Below are positions 55,371 through 63,608 of a stretch of DNA of 64,000 nucleotides, piece after piece. A program made the translations under genes and the position numbers. The notes under the pieces are model-generated. The model saw only the letters and a program-made list of their open reading frames with translations, was not told the origin of the DNA and ran no database searches. Origin of the DNA: Bradyrhizobium sp. SZCCT0231 (GTDB lineage: Bacteria > Pseudomonadota > Alphaproteobacteria > Rhizobiales > Xanthobacteraceae). The first letter of the stretch is position 1. Each line of letters begins with the position of its first letter. The stretch covers positions 248,001-312,000 of the forward strand of contig NZ_JAFCKP010000003.1 of assembly GCF_018130245.1 (NCBI RefSeq). Direction: 5' to 3'.

Positions 55371-55527
55371 CCCTCCCCTGGAGGGGGAGGGTCGGCTCAC
55401 ATTGAGCGCCGCGAAATGTGAGCCGGGGTGGGGTGACAGTCTCTCCACGTCCAACAGTGCCCGAGTGGAGAGATCACCCCACCCCGCTCGCGCTACGCGC
55501 GATCGACCCTCCCCCTCCAGGGGAGGG
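55371..55527. repeat. large palindromic element with 24-base perfect arms
   Basis: The first 24 bases (55371-55394, CCCTCCCCTGGAGGGGGAGG and four more) are the exact reverse complement of 55504-55527. GCTCACATT / AATGTGAGC and GTGGGGTGA / TCACCCCAC form further stems. It lies between convergent genes; the strong fold should block transcription through. Confidence 0.93.
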
Positions 55528-55538
55528 TAAGAGAGCAG

Positions 55539-58415
55539 TCAGCTCGCCGCTTCCAGCCGCACTTCCGTCAAGAGGCGCATCGCCGCGTCGGCGTCCATCG
55601 GCTCGCCGAAGGCAAAGCCTTGCGCGTATTCGCAGCCCATCTGGTAGAGCTCGACTGCGTCGGAATCGGTCTCGGCGCCCTCGGCCACCACGTCCATGCC
55701 GAGGTCATGCGCGAGCGCGATGATCGACTTCAGGATCACCGGGCGGGTGCCGCGGTTGGTGGTGCGCACGAAGGACTGGTCGATCTTGATGGTGTCGAAC
55801 GGGAAGCGCTGCAGATAGGCCAGCGAGGAATGGCCGGTGCCGAAATCGTCGAGCGACAGCCCGGTGCCGAGCTCGCGGATCCGCGTCAGCATCTGCGCCG
55901 CGTGCTCCGGATTCTCCATCACCAGCGATTCCGTCAGTTCCAGCTTGAGCGTGCCGCGCGCCACCGAGGAGCGCGACAGCACGGTGCGGATGTCGTGGAT
56001 CAGATCGTGGCGCAGCAATTGCCGTGACGACACATTGACGGAGGCGAAGATCGGCTCGCGCGAGCGCATCGCGCGCTGCCACACCGAAAGCTGCTTTGCG
56101 GTCTGGTCGAGCACGAACATGCCGAGATCGACGATCAGGCCGGTCTCTTCTGCGATTGAGATGAACTCCGACGGCGCCATGCGCCCGAGCTTCGGATGAT
56201 CCCAGCGCGCCAGCGCCTCGAAGCCGGCGACGGAGCGATCCTCCAGCCGCACGATCGGCTGGTACAGGATCGTGATCTCCTGGCGCTCGATGGCGCGGCG
56301 CAATTCGCTCTCCAGCGTCAGGCGGTCGGTTTTTCGCGCACGCATTGCTGGTTTGTACACATCGATGCGGTCGCCGCCGATGCGCTTGGAATGATACATC
56401 GCAAGCTCGGCGTCCTTGATGATCTCGTCCGTCAGCTGAACCTGCGGATCGGAGAGCGCAAGGCCGATCGAGGCGGTCAGGAAGATCTCGCGATCGTTGA
56501 AGGCGATCGGCGCGCGGATGGTCTTGCGGATGGTCTCCGCGAAATTGGTGATCCGCGCCGGATCCTGCTCCGACAGCAGGATCAGGCCGAACTGGTCGCC
56601 GGAGAGCCGCGCCAGCGTGTCCTGCGGCTTCAGGATGCGGGTGAGGCGGCGGGCGAGCGTCAACAGGATGGAATCGCCGACCGCAATCCCGACGGAATCG
56701 TTGACCTGCTTGAAGCGGTCGAGGTCGATCACCATCAGCGTCGGCCGCAGCGTCGGCACGGTCTTGGCGAAGTTTGCGACCGCGCCGAGCCGGTCCATGA
56801 ACAGCTTGCGGTTGGGCAGGCCGGTGAGGTTGTCATGCACGGAATCGTGCAGCAGGCGCTCCTCGGCGTTGCGCAGCTCGGTGACGTCGGTGAGCGTGCC
56901 GACCACCCGCGAGACCTCGCCGTCGGAGCCGACCACCGGGCGGGCCTTCAGCGCGAACCACATGAAATGGCCGTCCGGCGTGCGCAGGCGGAAATCCTGC
57001 ACCAGGCGGCCGCGGCGCTGGTCGAGCACGCTGTCGAGCGCGGCGCGGAAGCGGTCCTGGTCGAGCGGATGCAGCACCTCGAGCCAAGAGGCGGCCGGGC
57101 CTTCCAGCGTGCCGCGCTTCAGTCCCAGCAGGGCTTCGGTCTCCGGGCTGGTGAACACCTTGTCGGCGGATACGTCCCAGTCCCAGATCAGATCGCCGGA
57201 GCCGGCCAGCGCCAGGGCGCGGCGCTCGATGTCGGAGACGACGCCGGTGCTGGCGCCGCCGCCGGCAAAGGCGTGCTGCATCACCGTGAAGCCGATCAGC
57301 ATCACGATGAGCACGAGGCCGCCGAGCAGGGCAGGGCCGACGATGTCGTTGGTGACGGAGCCCGCGACCGTCATGCCGGCCGCCACCACCCAGACCACCA
57401 GGAGGAACCAGGTCGGGATCAAGAGCACGGCGCGGTCGAAGCCGTGGGTGGAGAGATAGACGATCAAGGCGAAGCCGGCGAAGGCGATCAGCACCAGGGA
57501 GATGCGCGCGATGCCGGAGGCCACCGCCGGATCGAACAGCGCGAGCGCCACCAGCGAGCCGAGGAAGGCAAGCCAGCCGACCGTGATGTGCGAATAGCGC
57601 ACATGCCATCGACTGAGATTGAGATAGGCGAACAGGAACACCAGCAGCGTTGCCGCCAGGATCGCCTCACCCGCCGCGCGCCAGATGCGCTCGGCGTTGT
57701 TCGACATGTCGAGCACCTTGCCCCAGAAGCCGAAATCGACCCCGATATAGACCAGCACCGCCCAGGCCAGCGCCGCCGCCGCCGGGAACATGATGCTGCC
57801 CTTGACCACGAACAGAATGGTGAGGACGAGAGCCAGGAGCCCGGAGATGCCGATCACGATGCCCTGGTACAGCGTGAAGGAGTTGACCTTGTCCTTGTAG
57901 GCTTCCGGCTCCCACAGATAGAGCTGCGGCAGCTTGTCGGTGCGCAGCTCCGCAACGAAGGTGACGACGGCGCCGGGGTCGAGCGTGATGCGGAACACGT
58001 CCGCGGTGGCACTTTCCTGCCGTTCCGGCCGGTCGCCGATCGAGGGCGTGATGGTCGCGATGCGCGACAGGCCGAGGTCGGGCCACAGCAATCCCGAGGA
58101 GACGATGCGGTAATGCGGGGCGACGATCAGGCGGTCGAGCTGGTCGTCGGTGTTGTTGGCGAGCGCGAACACCACCCAGTTCTGGCCGCCTTCGCGGGCG
58201 CGCACCTCGATGCGGCGGACGATGCCGTCGGTGCCGGGCGCGGTGGAGACCTGGATGCGGTCGGCATCGCTGCGCTGATGCTCGATCACGCCGGTGAGGT
58301 CGATCGCGGGCGCGTCACTGCGGACGCTGACGGCGTCGAGCGCGCGCGCGGGATACGCGGCGACAAGAATCATGAGGCCCAGCGCGATGGGCGCGAGGCA
58401 CCTGATCAGACGCAA
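55539..58415 (-). CDS. PAS-GGDEF-EAL cyclic di-GMP phosphodiesterase with 7TM sensor
   Basis: The 958-residue membrane protein has a signal peptide, a periplasmic beta-rich domain to about residue 185, seven to eight membrane helices (about 185-400, 7TMR-DISM-like), a PAS domain near 405-525, GGDEF near 530-690 and EAL near 700-950. The cyclase motif reads 'RLSGDQFGLILL', not GGDEF, so cyclase activity is probably lost. EAL residues are present: 'GFEALARWDHP', 'LELTESLVM', 'LSLDDFGTGHSSLAYL', 'IKIDQSFV' and 'VAEGAET', so it should hydrolyse cyclic di-GMP. It starts at TTG with a GGAGAA site. Confidence 0.93.
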   Translation of the reverse strand: MRLIRCLAPIALGLMILVAAYPARALDAVSVRSDAPAIDLTGVIEHQRSDADRIQVSTAPGTDGIVRRIEVRAREGGQNWVVFALANNTDDQLDRLIVAPHYRIVSSGLLWPDLGLSRIATITPSIGDRPERQESATADVFRITLDPGAVVTFVAELRTDKLPQLYLWEPEAYKDKVNSFTLYQGIVIGISGLLALVLTILFVVKGSIMFPAAAALAWAVLVYIGVDFGFWGKVLDMSNNAERIWRAAGEAILAATLLVFLFAYLNLSRWHVRYSHITVGWLAFLGSLVALALFDPAVASGIARISLVLIAFAGFALIVYLSTHGFDRAVLLIPTWFLLVVWVVAAGMTVAGSVTNDIVGPALLGGLVLIVMLIGFTVMQHAFAGGGASTGVVSDIERRALALAGSGDLIWDWDVSADKVFTSPETEALLGLKRGTLEGPAASWLEVLHPLDQDRFRAALDSVLDQRRGRLVQDFRLRTPDGHFMWFALKARPVVGSDGEVSRVVGTLTDVTELRNAEERLLHDSVHDNLTGLPNRKLFMDRLGAVANFAKTVPTLRPTLMVIDLDRFKQVNDSVGIAVGDSILLTLARRLTRILKPQDTLARLSGDQFGLILLSEQDPARITNFAETIRKTIRAPIAFNDREIFLTASIGLALSDPQVQLTDEIIKDAELAMYHSKRIGGDRIDVYKPAMRARKTDRLTLESELRRAIERQEITILYQPIVRLEDRSVAGFEALARWDHPKLGRMAPSEFISIAEETGLIVDLGMFVLDQTAKQLSVWQRAMRSREPIFASVNVSSRQLLRHDLIHDIRTVLSRSSVARGTLKLELTESLVMENPEHAAQMLTRIRELGTGLSLDDFGTGHSSLAYLQRFPFDTIKIDQSFVRTTNRGTRPVILKSIIALAHDLGMDVVAEGAETDSDAVELYQMGCEYAQGFAFGEPMDADAAMRLLTEVRLEAAS

Positions 58416-58554
58416 GGCCAGTTCTCCGCGTTCGACGCAACTCTTCGGTGGAAGACGATTTCACACCGGACAGAATTGGTTCGGTGCGTCGCGATAGATG
58501 CCACGAAAGCGAGGAAAATCAAAGGGTTTCCGGCTGGCCCTGTGGGCCGGCGGC

Positions 58555-59553
58555 CTAGGCCTCCAACACAATTTTGCCAATATGTGCGCTCGTCTCCATG
58601 CGCCGGTGGGCGTCCGCCGCCTTTTCCAGCGGGAAAGAGCTGTCCATCACCGGCTTGATGCGGCCTTCGCGCAAGAGCGGCATCACTTTCTGTTCGATCG
58701 CGGCCACCATTGCCGCCTTGTCCGCATTACTACGGGGGCGCAAGGTCGAGCCGGTATGGGTCAGGCGCTTGACCATCACCTTGGCGATGTTGACGCTGAC
58801 CTTGGGGCCGTTGAGGGTCGCGATCTGGACGATGCGGCCGTCGACCGCCGCGGCATCATAGTTGCGGTCGACATAGTCGCCGGCGACCATGTCCAGGATC
58901 AGGTTGACGCCAAGATTGTTGGTCTCCGCCTTGACCACGGCGACGAAGTCCTCGGTCTTGTAGTTGATGGCGCGGTCGGCGCCCAGCTTGAGGCAGGCAT
59001 CGATCTTGTCCTGCGATCCCACGGTGACGAACACCTTCGCGCCGAACGCCTTCGCGAGCTGGATCGCCATGGTGCCGATGCCGGAGGAGCCGCCATGGAT
59101 CAGCAGCGTCTCGCCGGCCTTGAGGCCGCCGCGCTCGAACAAATTGTGCCAGACCGTCATCAGGGTTTCCGGCAGCGCGCCGGCTTCCTTCATCGAAAAT
59201 GCCGGCGGCACGCTCATCGCCTGGGCGTCCTGCGCGATGCAGTACTGCGCATAGCCGCCGCCGGCGACCAGCGACATCACCTTGTCGCCGACCTTGTGCC
59301 GCTTGGCATTGCTGCCGACCGCCACCACTTCACCTGATATCTCGAGGCCGGGCAGGTCGCTGGCGCCGGGCGGCGGCGGATAGGCGCCGGAGCGCTGCGC
59401 GACGTCGGGCCGGTTGACGCCGGCAGCCTCGACCTTGACCAGGATTTCGTCGGGCCCGGGCTGCGGAAGGCTGCGTTGTTCCGGCACCAGCACCTCCGGT
59501 CCGCCGGGCTTGGAAATGGCGACCACGGTCATTTGCGCGGGCAGCTTGTCCAT
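58555..59553 (-). CDS. NAD(P)H quinone oxidoreductase (zeta-crystallin type MDR)
   Basis: The 332-residue MDR family enzyme is of the quinone oxidoreductase (PIG3/QorA) branch without zinc ligands. Blocks seen: 'ILVKVEAAGVNRPDVAQRSG', 'LPGLEISGEVVAVGSN', 'LPETLMTVWHNLFERGGLKA' and the NADPH site 'LIHGGSSGIGTMAIQLAKAF'. It reduces quinones or alkenals; the substrate is not known. It starts at MDKLPAQMTVV and is divergent from the DUF1192 gene. Confidence 0.93.
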   Translation of the reverse strand: MDKLPAQMTVVAISKPGGPEVLVPEQRSLPQPGPDEILVKVEAAGVNRPDVAQRSGAYPPPPGASDLPGLEISGEVVAVGSNAKRHKVGDKVMSLVAGGGYAQYCIAQDAQAMSVPPAFSMKEAGALPETLMTVWHNLFERGGLKAGETLLIHGGSSGIGTMAIQLAKAFGAKVFVTVGSQDKIDACLKLGADRAINYKTEDFVAVVKAETNNLGVNLILDMVAGDYVDRNYDAAAVDGRIVQIATLNGPKVSVNIAKVMVKRLTHTGSTLRPRSNADKAAMVAAIEQKVMPLLREGRIKPVMDSSFPLEKAADAHRRMETSAHIGKIVLEA

Positions 59554-59669
59554 GATGTGTCCTTGAGCAAAGGTGCGGGATGAACGAGGCTCTTGATTAG
59601 CCAGCGCGGTCCGGGCTGGCAACCGCCTCAGCCGTGGGGTCCGGTCCGCGGACTTTGGGAGGAACGAGG

Positions 59670-59861
59670 ATGGCGATGGAAGACGACGACCGCCCGGGCA
59701 AGAAGATCACGCATGAGATCGGACAGGATCTCTCACTCTTGTCGGTCGAGGAGCTGACCGAGCGCGTCACGCTGCTCAAGACCGAGATCGCAAGGCTGGA
59801 AGAAGCCGCCACCAGGAAGCGCGCCTCGCGCGATGCGGCGAACAGCTTTTTCAAGTCGTAA
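59670..59861 (+). CDS. DUF1192 small coiled-coil protein
   Basis: A 63-residue acidic protein with a central coiled coil: 'DLSLLSVEELTERVTLLKTE' and 'IARLEEAATRKRASRDAANS'. The pattern L-S..EL..R...L..EI.RL is DUF1192, widespread and unexplained in Alphaproteobacteria. The ATG follows GGAGGAACGAGG. It is followed by an A-family palindrome. Confidence 0.9.
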   Translation: MAMEDDDRPGKKITHEIGQDLSLLSVEELTERVTLLKTEIARLEEAATRKRASRDAANSFFKS

Positions 59862-59881
59862 GTCGCCGCCACACCATCACC

Positions 59882-60035
59882 GTCGTCCCGGACAAGCGCG
59901 CCAAAGCGCGCGCCGATCCGGGACCCATACCCACAGGGTGAAGTCGTCGCGCCAAGCCGGCAACTCCGAGTCCCGTCACCACATCCGCCTGTGGCTATGG
60001 ATCCCGGATCGGCGCTCACGCTTGTCCGGGACGAC
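59882..60035. repeat. inverted-repeat element family A, copy 3
   Basis: Carries the same 17-base perfect ends as copies at 44407 and 46286, 154 bases long. Internal ATCCGGGACCCAT / ATGGATCCCGGAT pair; the core differs between copies while the ends are constant. Confidence 0.93.
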
Positions 60036-60189
60036 AGCGGAGTGTGTTGCGCCAGCTGCGCAATATGTCTGGCGCTGGTCGGCCTGCTGGGACGACTTCC
60101 GAAATTGTTCCGCACCGCACTCGGCCACTGGCCGACATGGCTAACGAACTCTCAAAAAATTGGCTCGTTTACTTCAGATTAAGCTTTCG

Positions 60190-60303
60190 GGTTTATGACC
60201 GGAACTGTCCTCGTTTGGACACCGAGTGGCTCCTGTCCACTCTGTTTGACGCCTCCCTGTTATCAACTTTCAAAGCCGCCGGTCTCCGGCGGCTCTTTTT
60301 TTG
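60190..60303 (+). ncRNA. candidate trans-acting small RNA with anti-Shine-Dalgarno loops
   Basis: Upstream of the strong terminator at 60274-60302 lies a gene-free stretch that folds well. GAGTGG (60224-60229) pairs with CCACTC (60237-60242), presenting CTCCTGT in the loop. CCTCCCTG (60252-60259) is single-stranded between the hairpin and the terminator. CUCCU and CCUCCCU motifs exposed in loops or linkers are the hallmark of Hfq-dependent rhizobial small RNAs such as the alpha-r14 (MmgR) type, which pair with ribosome-binding sites. The 5' end is a guess; I could not fix a promoter. It lies between DUF1192 and rcdA-like genes. Confidence 0.6.
60274..60302 (+). terminator. strong Rho-independent terminator of the candidate small RNA
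   Basis: AGCCGCCGG-TCT-CCGGCGGCT (9 perfect pairs, 3-base loop) is followed by CTTTTTTT. It is the best terminator in the window, yet no protein gene ends just before it; the nearest stop on the plus strand is 400 bases away. It therefore probably ends an RNA gene. Confidence 0.93.
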
Positions 60304-60307
60304 CGTC

Positions 60308-60362
60308 CAAAGCGTTTTCGGGTACCGGTTCGCGTCAAGAAAACGCGTCAAAACAAGAGTCT
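60308..60362. repeat. short dispersed-repeat copy (AAGCGTTTTCGG type)
   Basis: AAGCGTTTTCGGGTACCGGT, then TCGCGTCAAGAAAACGCGTC and AAAACAAGAG, resembles a repeat that is abundant between genes in Bradyrhizobium, apparently shortened. GCGTTTTC pairs with GAAAACGC. No other copy lies in this window. Confidence 0.55.
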
Positions 60363-60509
60363 CTCCCACAGTTGCATTCCGAGCAATGACCCGCGGAAAC
60401 CATATCCGCGCTTGCCGCTGGACTCCGCGCTCCGCCCGCGCAATGATTTGTTCATCATAAGCCGGCGCCAAAGCCGGACAGTCAAACAGTTGCGTAAGAG
60501 GCGTTAACC

Positions 60510-61019
60510 ATGGAACGTTTGCAGGCCGAGGGCGCTCTCGTTCAACTCAGCGAGCGGTTCACCAATTCTGCGGCGTTCGGCGCGCTGTTCCGCGAGGGCA
60601 TGGACCTCGTCGAGGAAACCGCCGCCTATCTCGACGGCGCCGGCCGCGTCGAGGCCAAGGCGCTCGACCGCGCCGTCAGCCTCACCTATGCGACCGAGAG
60701 CATGCGTCTCACCACGCGCCTGATGCAGCTTGCTTCCTGGCTGCTGCTCCACCGCGCGGTGAAGGAAGGCGAGATGACGCTGAGCCAGGCCAACCGTGAG
60801 AAGACCAAGGTCAAGCTCTCCGCCGCCGATCCCGGCCCCGTCGACACCATTGAGAAGCTGCCGGCGCAGCTCCAGGACCTGATCCATCGCTCGATGAGCC
60901 TGCAGACCCGCGTGCGCCGCCTCGACAACACGATCCATACCCCGCCGGCCGAGCATGTCGCGATCGGCAACCCGCTGGTGCCGCACCTCAACGCGCTGAA
61001 GGCCGCGTTCGAGCGGTAA
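60510..61019 (+). CDS. rcdA: DUF1465 protein, RcdA-like regulator of CtrA degradation
   Basis: The 169-residue helical protein has the family core 'FREGMDLVEETAAYLDGAGR', 'YATESMRLTTRLMQLASWLL' and 'LPAQLQDLIHRSMSLQTRVR'. RcdA of Caulobacter belongs to this family; it is an adaptor that helps ClpXP degrade the cell-cycle regulator CtrA. The match here is to the family core, so the same job in division control is likely but not proved. The ATG follows GCGTTAACC; TTAACC resembles a CtrA half-site. It is alone, before a B-family palindrome. Confidence 0.82.
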   Translation: MERLQAEGALVQLSERFTNSAAFGALFREGMDLVEETAAYLDGAGRVEAKALDRAVSLTYATESMRLTTRLMQLASWLLLHRAVKEGEMTLSQANREKTKVKLSAADPGPVDTIEKLPAQLQDLIHRSMSLQTRVRRLDNTIHTPPAEHVAIGNPLVPHLNALKAAFER

Positions 61020-61035
61020 GGTCATCAACTCGGTC

Positions 61036-61134
61036 GTCATTCCGGGACGCGCCCCTTGGCGCGGGCCCGGAATCCATACTCCCGATTGTGGTTATGGATT
61101 CCGGGCTCGCGACTTCGTCGCGCCCCGGAATGAC
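61036..61134. repeat. inverted-repeat element family B, copy 2
   Basis: Ends GTCATTCCGGGACGCG and CGCGCCCCGGAATGAC pair with one mismatch. GGCCCGGAATCCAT / ATGGATTCCGGGCTC pair inside. Same family as 48834-48937; again placed between convergent genes. Confidence 0.92.
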
Positions 61135-61145
61135 AGCTCAATAAA

Positions 61146-61174
61146 AAACGCCCCCGGTCTCCCGGGGGCGTTTT
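61146..61174 (-). terminator. Rho-independent terminator of rpmE
   Basis: CGCCCCCGG / CCGGGGGCG with a 4-base loop. On the minus strand it is followed by TTTTTTAT, 23 bases past the rpmE stop. Confidence 0.9.
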
Positions 61175-61196
61175 CGTGTCCAGCCTTGCGGGCGGC

Positions 61197-61424
61197 TCAA
61201 TCCTTTTTGAGAAAGCCCGAAAACTTCTTCTGGAAGCGCGAGACGCGACCGCCGCGGTCCATGATCTGGGCCGAGCCGCCGGTCCAGGCCGGGTGCGACT
61301 TCGGGTCGATGTCGAGGTTCAGCGTGTCGCCTTCCTTGCCCCAGGTCGAGCGGGTCAGGTACTCGGTTCCGTCGGTCATGACGACCTTAATCGTATGATA
61401 ATCCGGATGAATTTCGGCTTTCAT
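61197..61424 (-). CDS. rpmE: 50S ribosomal protein L31
   Basis: The 75-residue protein starts '[20 protein letters not shown]' and contains '[20 protein letters not shown]', 'HPAWTGG' and a basic C-terminus. The Cys residues of the zinc-binding form (CxxC) are absent, so this is the zinc-independent type, as in other Alphaproteobacteria. It has a GAGGAA site and its own terminator. Confidence 0.97.
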   Translation of the reverse strand: MKAEIHPDYHTIKVVMTDGTEYLTRSTWGKEGDTLNLDIDPKSHPAWTGGSAQIMDRGGRVSRFQKKFSGFLKKD

Positions 61425-61622
61425 GGCAATTCCTCGGCGCTCCGGCGCCTTCTTGGGTGGCTAGCGAATGACGGATTTGGCCGGCTCTATACCTCACGAA
61501 ACCCCGCAAAACAAGCCATGCCGAGCTGTCGGACCGGGGTTTGCCCCTAAGGGACATCCCGGATTTGCCACTACCTCTGCACCGGCCTATTGGGAGCAAA
61601 AGCATGCAATGGGTCGGATCTC

Positions 61623-63473
61623 ATGAGCGCAGTGGAACGGCTTGATGACCAGTATGTCGATCGGTCCGAAATGAACGCCGCGGACACGCCCTCGATCGAG
61701 GCCGAGCTGATCGAAGAGCCCGCCAAGGGCCGCGCGAAGCTGCGGCCGCTGCTCGCGCTCGCGCCCTATGTGAGCCGCTATCGCGGCCGGGCGGCGCTGG
61801 CCTTCGTCGCGCTCACGATCGCCGCGCTGACGACGCTGCTGGTGCCGGTCGCGGTGCGCAGGATGATCGATTTCGGCCTGACGCCCGAGGGCATCGAGCT
61901 CATCAACAGCTACTTCTCGGTGATGCTCGCGGTCGTCGCCGTGCTCGCGCTGGCGAGCGCCGCGCGCTACTACCTCGTGATGACGATCGGCGAACGCATC
62001 GTCGCCGATCTCCGGCGCGACGTCTTCGCCCATCTGCTGTCGCTCTCCCCCGCCTTCTTCGATTCGGCGCGCAGCGGCGAATTGATCTCGCGGCTCACTG
62101 CCGACACCACCCAGCTCAAATCGGCCGTCGGCGCCTCCGTCTCGATCGCGCTGCGCAATTTGATGATGTTTCTGGGCGCCGCGGCGATGATGGTGATCAC
62201 GAGCCCGAAGCTGTCGGGCTTCGTGCTGCTCGCCATTCCCTTGATCGTGCTGCCGCTGGTGGCGTTCGGGCGCTGGGTGCGGCGCCTGTCGCGCAATGCG
62301 CAGGACACGCTCGCCGATGCGTCCGCCTATGCCGGCGAATTGGTCGGCGCGATCCGCACCGTGCAGGCCTATACCAGCGAGCGGTTTGCCGAGAAGCGTT
62401 TCGGCGGCGAGGTCGAGCAGGCCTATGAAGCCGCGCGCACCTCGACCCAGGCCCGCGCCGTGCTCACCGCCATCATCATCTTCATCGTGTTCGCAAGCGT
62501 GGTCGCGATCCTCTGGATCGGCTCGCATGACGTGCTCACCGGCGCGATTACGCCGGGCCGGCTCGGTCAGTTCGTGCTTTATGCGGTGTTCGCCGCAGCG
62601 GGCCTCGGCCAGCTCAGCGAGGTCTGGGGAGAGGTCTCGGCGGCATCCGGCGCGGCCGAGCGCCTGTTCGAGATCCTGCACGTGACGCCCGAGATCACCG
62701 CGCCCGCGGCGCCGCTTGCGCTGCCGGTGCCGGCGCGCGGCGAGGTCGGCTTCGATCAGGTCAGCTTCGCCTATCCGGCACGGTCCGACGTCAAGGTGCT
62801 GGACGCCGTGTCGTTCACCGTGCGTCCCGGCGAGAAGGTCGCGATCGTCGGCCCCTCCGGCGCCGGCAAGAGCACGATCTTTCATCTGCTGCTGCGCTTC
62901 TACGATCCGCGCAGCGGGATGATCGCGCTCGATGGCGTGCCGGTCAAATCTGCCGACCCCGGCGATTTCCGCGCCCGCATCGCGCTGGTGCCGCAGGACT
63001 CGGTGGTGTTCGCGGCGACCGCCCGCGAGAACATCCGCTTCGGCCGGCCCGATGCGACCGATGCCGAGGTCGAACGCGCCGCCGAGCTCGCGCATGCCGC
63101 CGAATTCATCCGCCGCCTGCCCGAAGGTTTCGAGACGGCGCTCGGCGAGCGCGGCGTGACGCTCTCCGGCGGCCAGCGCCAGCGCATCGCGATCGCGCGC
63201 GCCATCCTGCGCGACGCGCCGCTCTTGCTGCTCGATGAAGCTACCTCCGCGCTCGACGCCGAAAGCGAGACGCTGGTGCAGACCGCGCTGGAAGAGCTGA
63301 TGCGCCACCGCACCACGCTGGTGATCGCCCATCGCCTCGCCACCGTCTTGTCCTGCGACCGCATCCTGGTGATGGACCAGGGCAAGATCGTCGAGCAGGG
63401 CACGCATGCCGAGCTCGTGGCGGCGAACGGACTCTATGCGAGGCTGGCACGGTTGCAATTTGAAGGCGCGTGA
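61623..63473 (+). CDS. ABC transporter ATP-binding/permease fusion (MsbA/HlyB-like exporter)
   Basis: The 616-residue half-transporter has a type-IV six-helix domain (about residues 45-330) and a nucleotide-binding domain: Walker A '[20 protein letters not shown]' near 420, signature '[20 protein letters not shown]', Walker B '[16 protein letters not shown]' and '[20 protein letters not shown]'. The '[20 protein letters not shown]' and '[13 protein letters not shown]' blocks are typical. It would act as a homodimer exporting lipids or drugs. Start ATG 61623 ([10 protein letters not shown]) is preferred to 61590. It is divergent from rpmE. Confidence 0.93.
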   Translation: MSAVERLDDQYVDRSEMNAADTPSIEAELIEEPAKGRAKLRPLLALAPYVSRYRGRAALAFVALTIAALTTLLVPVAVRRMIDFGLTPEGIELINSYFSVMLAVVAVLALASAARYYLVMTIGERIVADLRRDVFAHLLSLSPAFFDSARSGELISRLTADTTQLKSAVGASVSIALRNLMMFLGAAAMMVITSPKLSGFVLLAIPLIVLPLVAFGRWVRRLSRNAQDTLADASAYAGELVGAIRTVQAYTSERFAEKRFGGEVEQAYEAARTSTQARAVLTAIIIFIVFASVVAILWIGSHDVLTGAITPGRLGQFVLYAVFAAAGLGQLSEVWGEVSAASGAAERLFEILHVTPEITAPAAPLALPVPARGEVGFDQVSFAYPARSDVKVLDAVSFTVRPGEKVAIVGPSGAGKSTIFHLLLRFYDPRSGMIALDGVPVKSADPGDFRARIALVPQDSVVFAATARENIRFGRPDATDAEVERAAELAHAAEFIRRLPEGFETALGERGVTLSGGQRQRIAIARAILRDAPLLLLDEATSALDAESETLVQTALEELMRHRTTLVIAHRLATVLSCDRILVMDQGKIVEQGTHAELVAANGLYARLARLQFEGA

Positions 63474-63479
63474 GAGCTC

Positions 63480-63599
63480 CCGTGTCCCGGACGCGGTGCG
63501 GCGCGCAGTGCCGCTGCGCAGAGCCGGGACCCAGCAACTCTGGGCCCCGGCTCTGCAGTGCACCGCTGAAGAAGCGCTGCGCTGCGTCCGGGGCACGGG
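63480..63599. repeat. palindromic element CCGTGTCCCGGACGC type
   Basis: CCGTGTCCCGGACGC is mirrored by GCGTCCGGGGCACGG with one mismatch; GGCTCTGCAGTGCACC matches GCAGTGCCGC inner arms; AGAGCCGGGACCCAG / TGGGCCCCGGCTCT too. It lies between the convergent ABC exporter and GNAT genes. Confidence 0.85.
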
Positions 63600-63608
63600 A
63601 GTCGTGAC

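Noticed and set aside
56196-58658. 820-residue open frame antisense to the EAL protein
   Set aside because: Complement shadow; His/Gln/Arg/Asp-rich with no domain.
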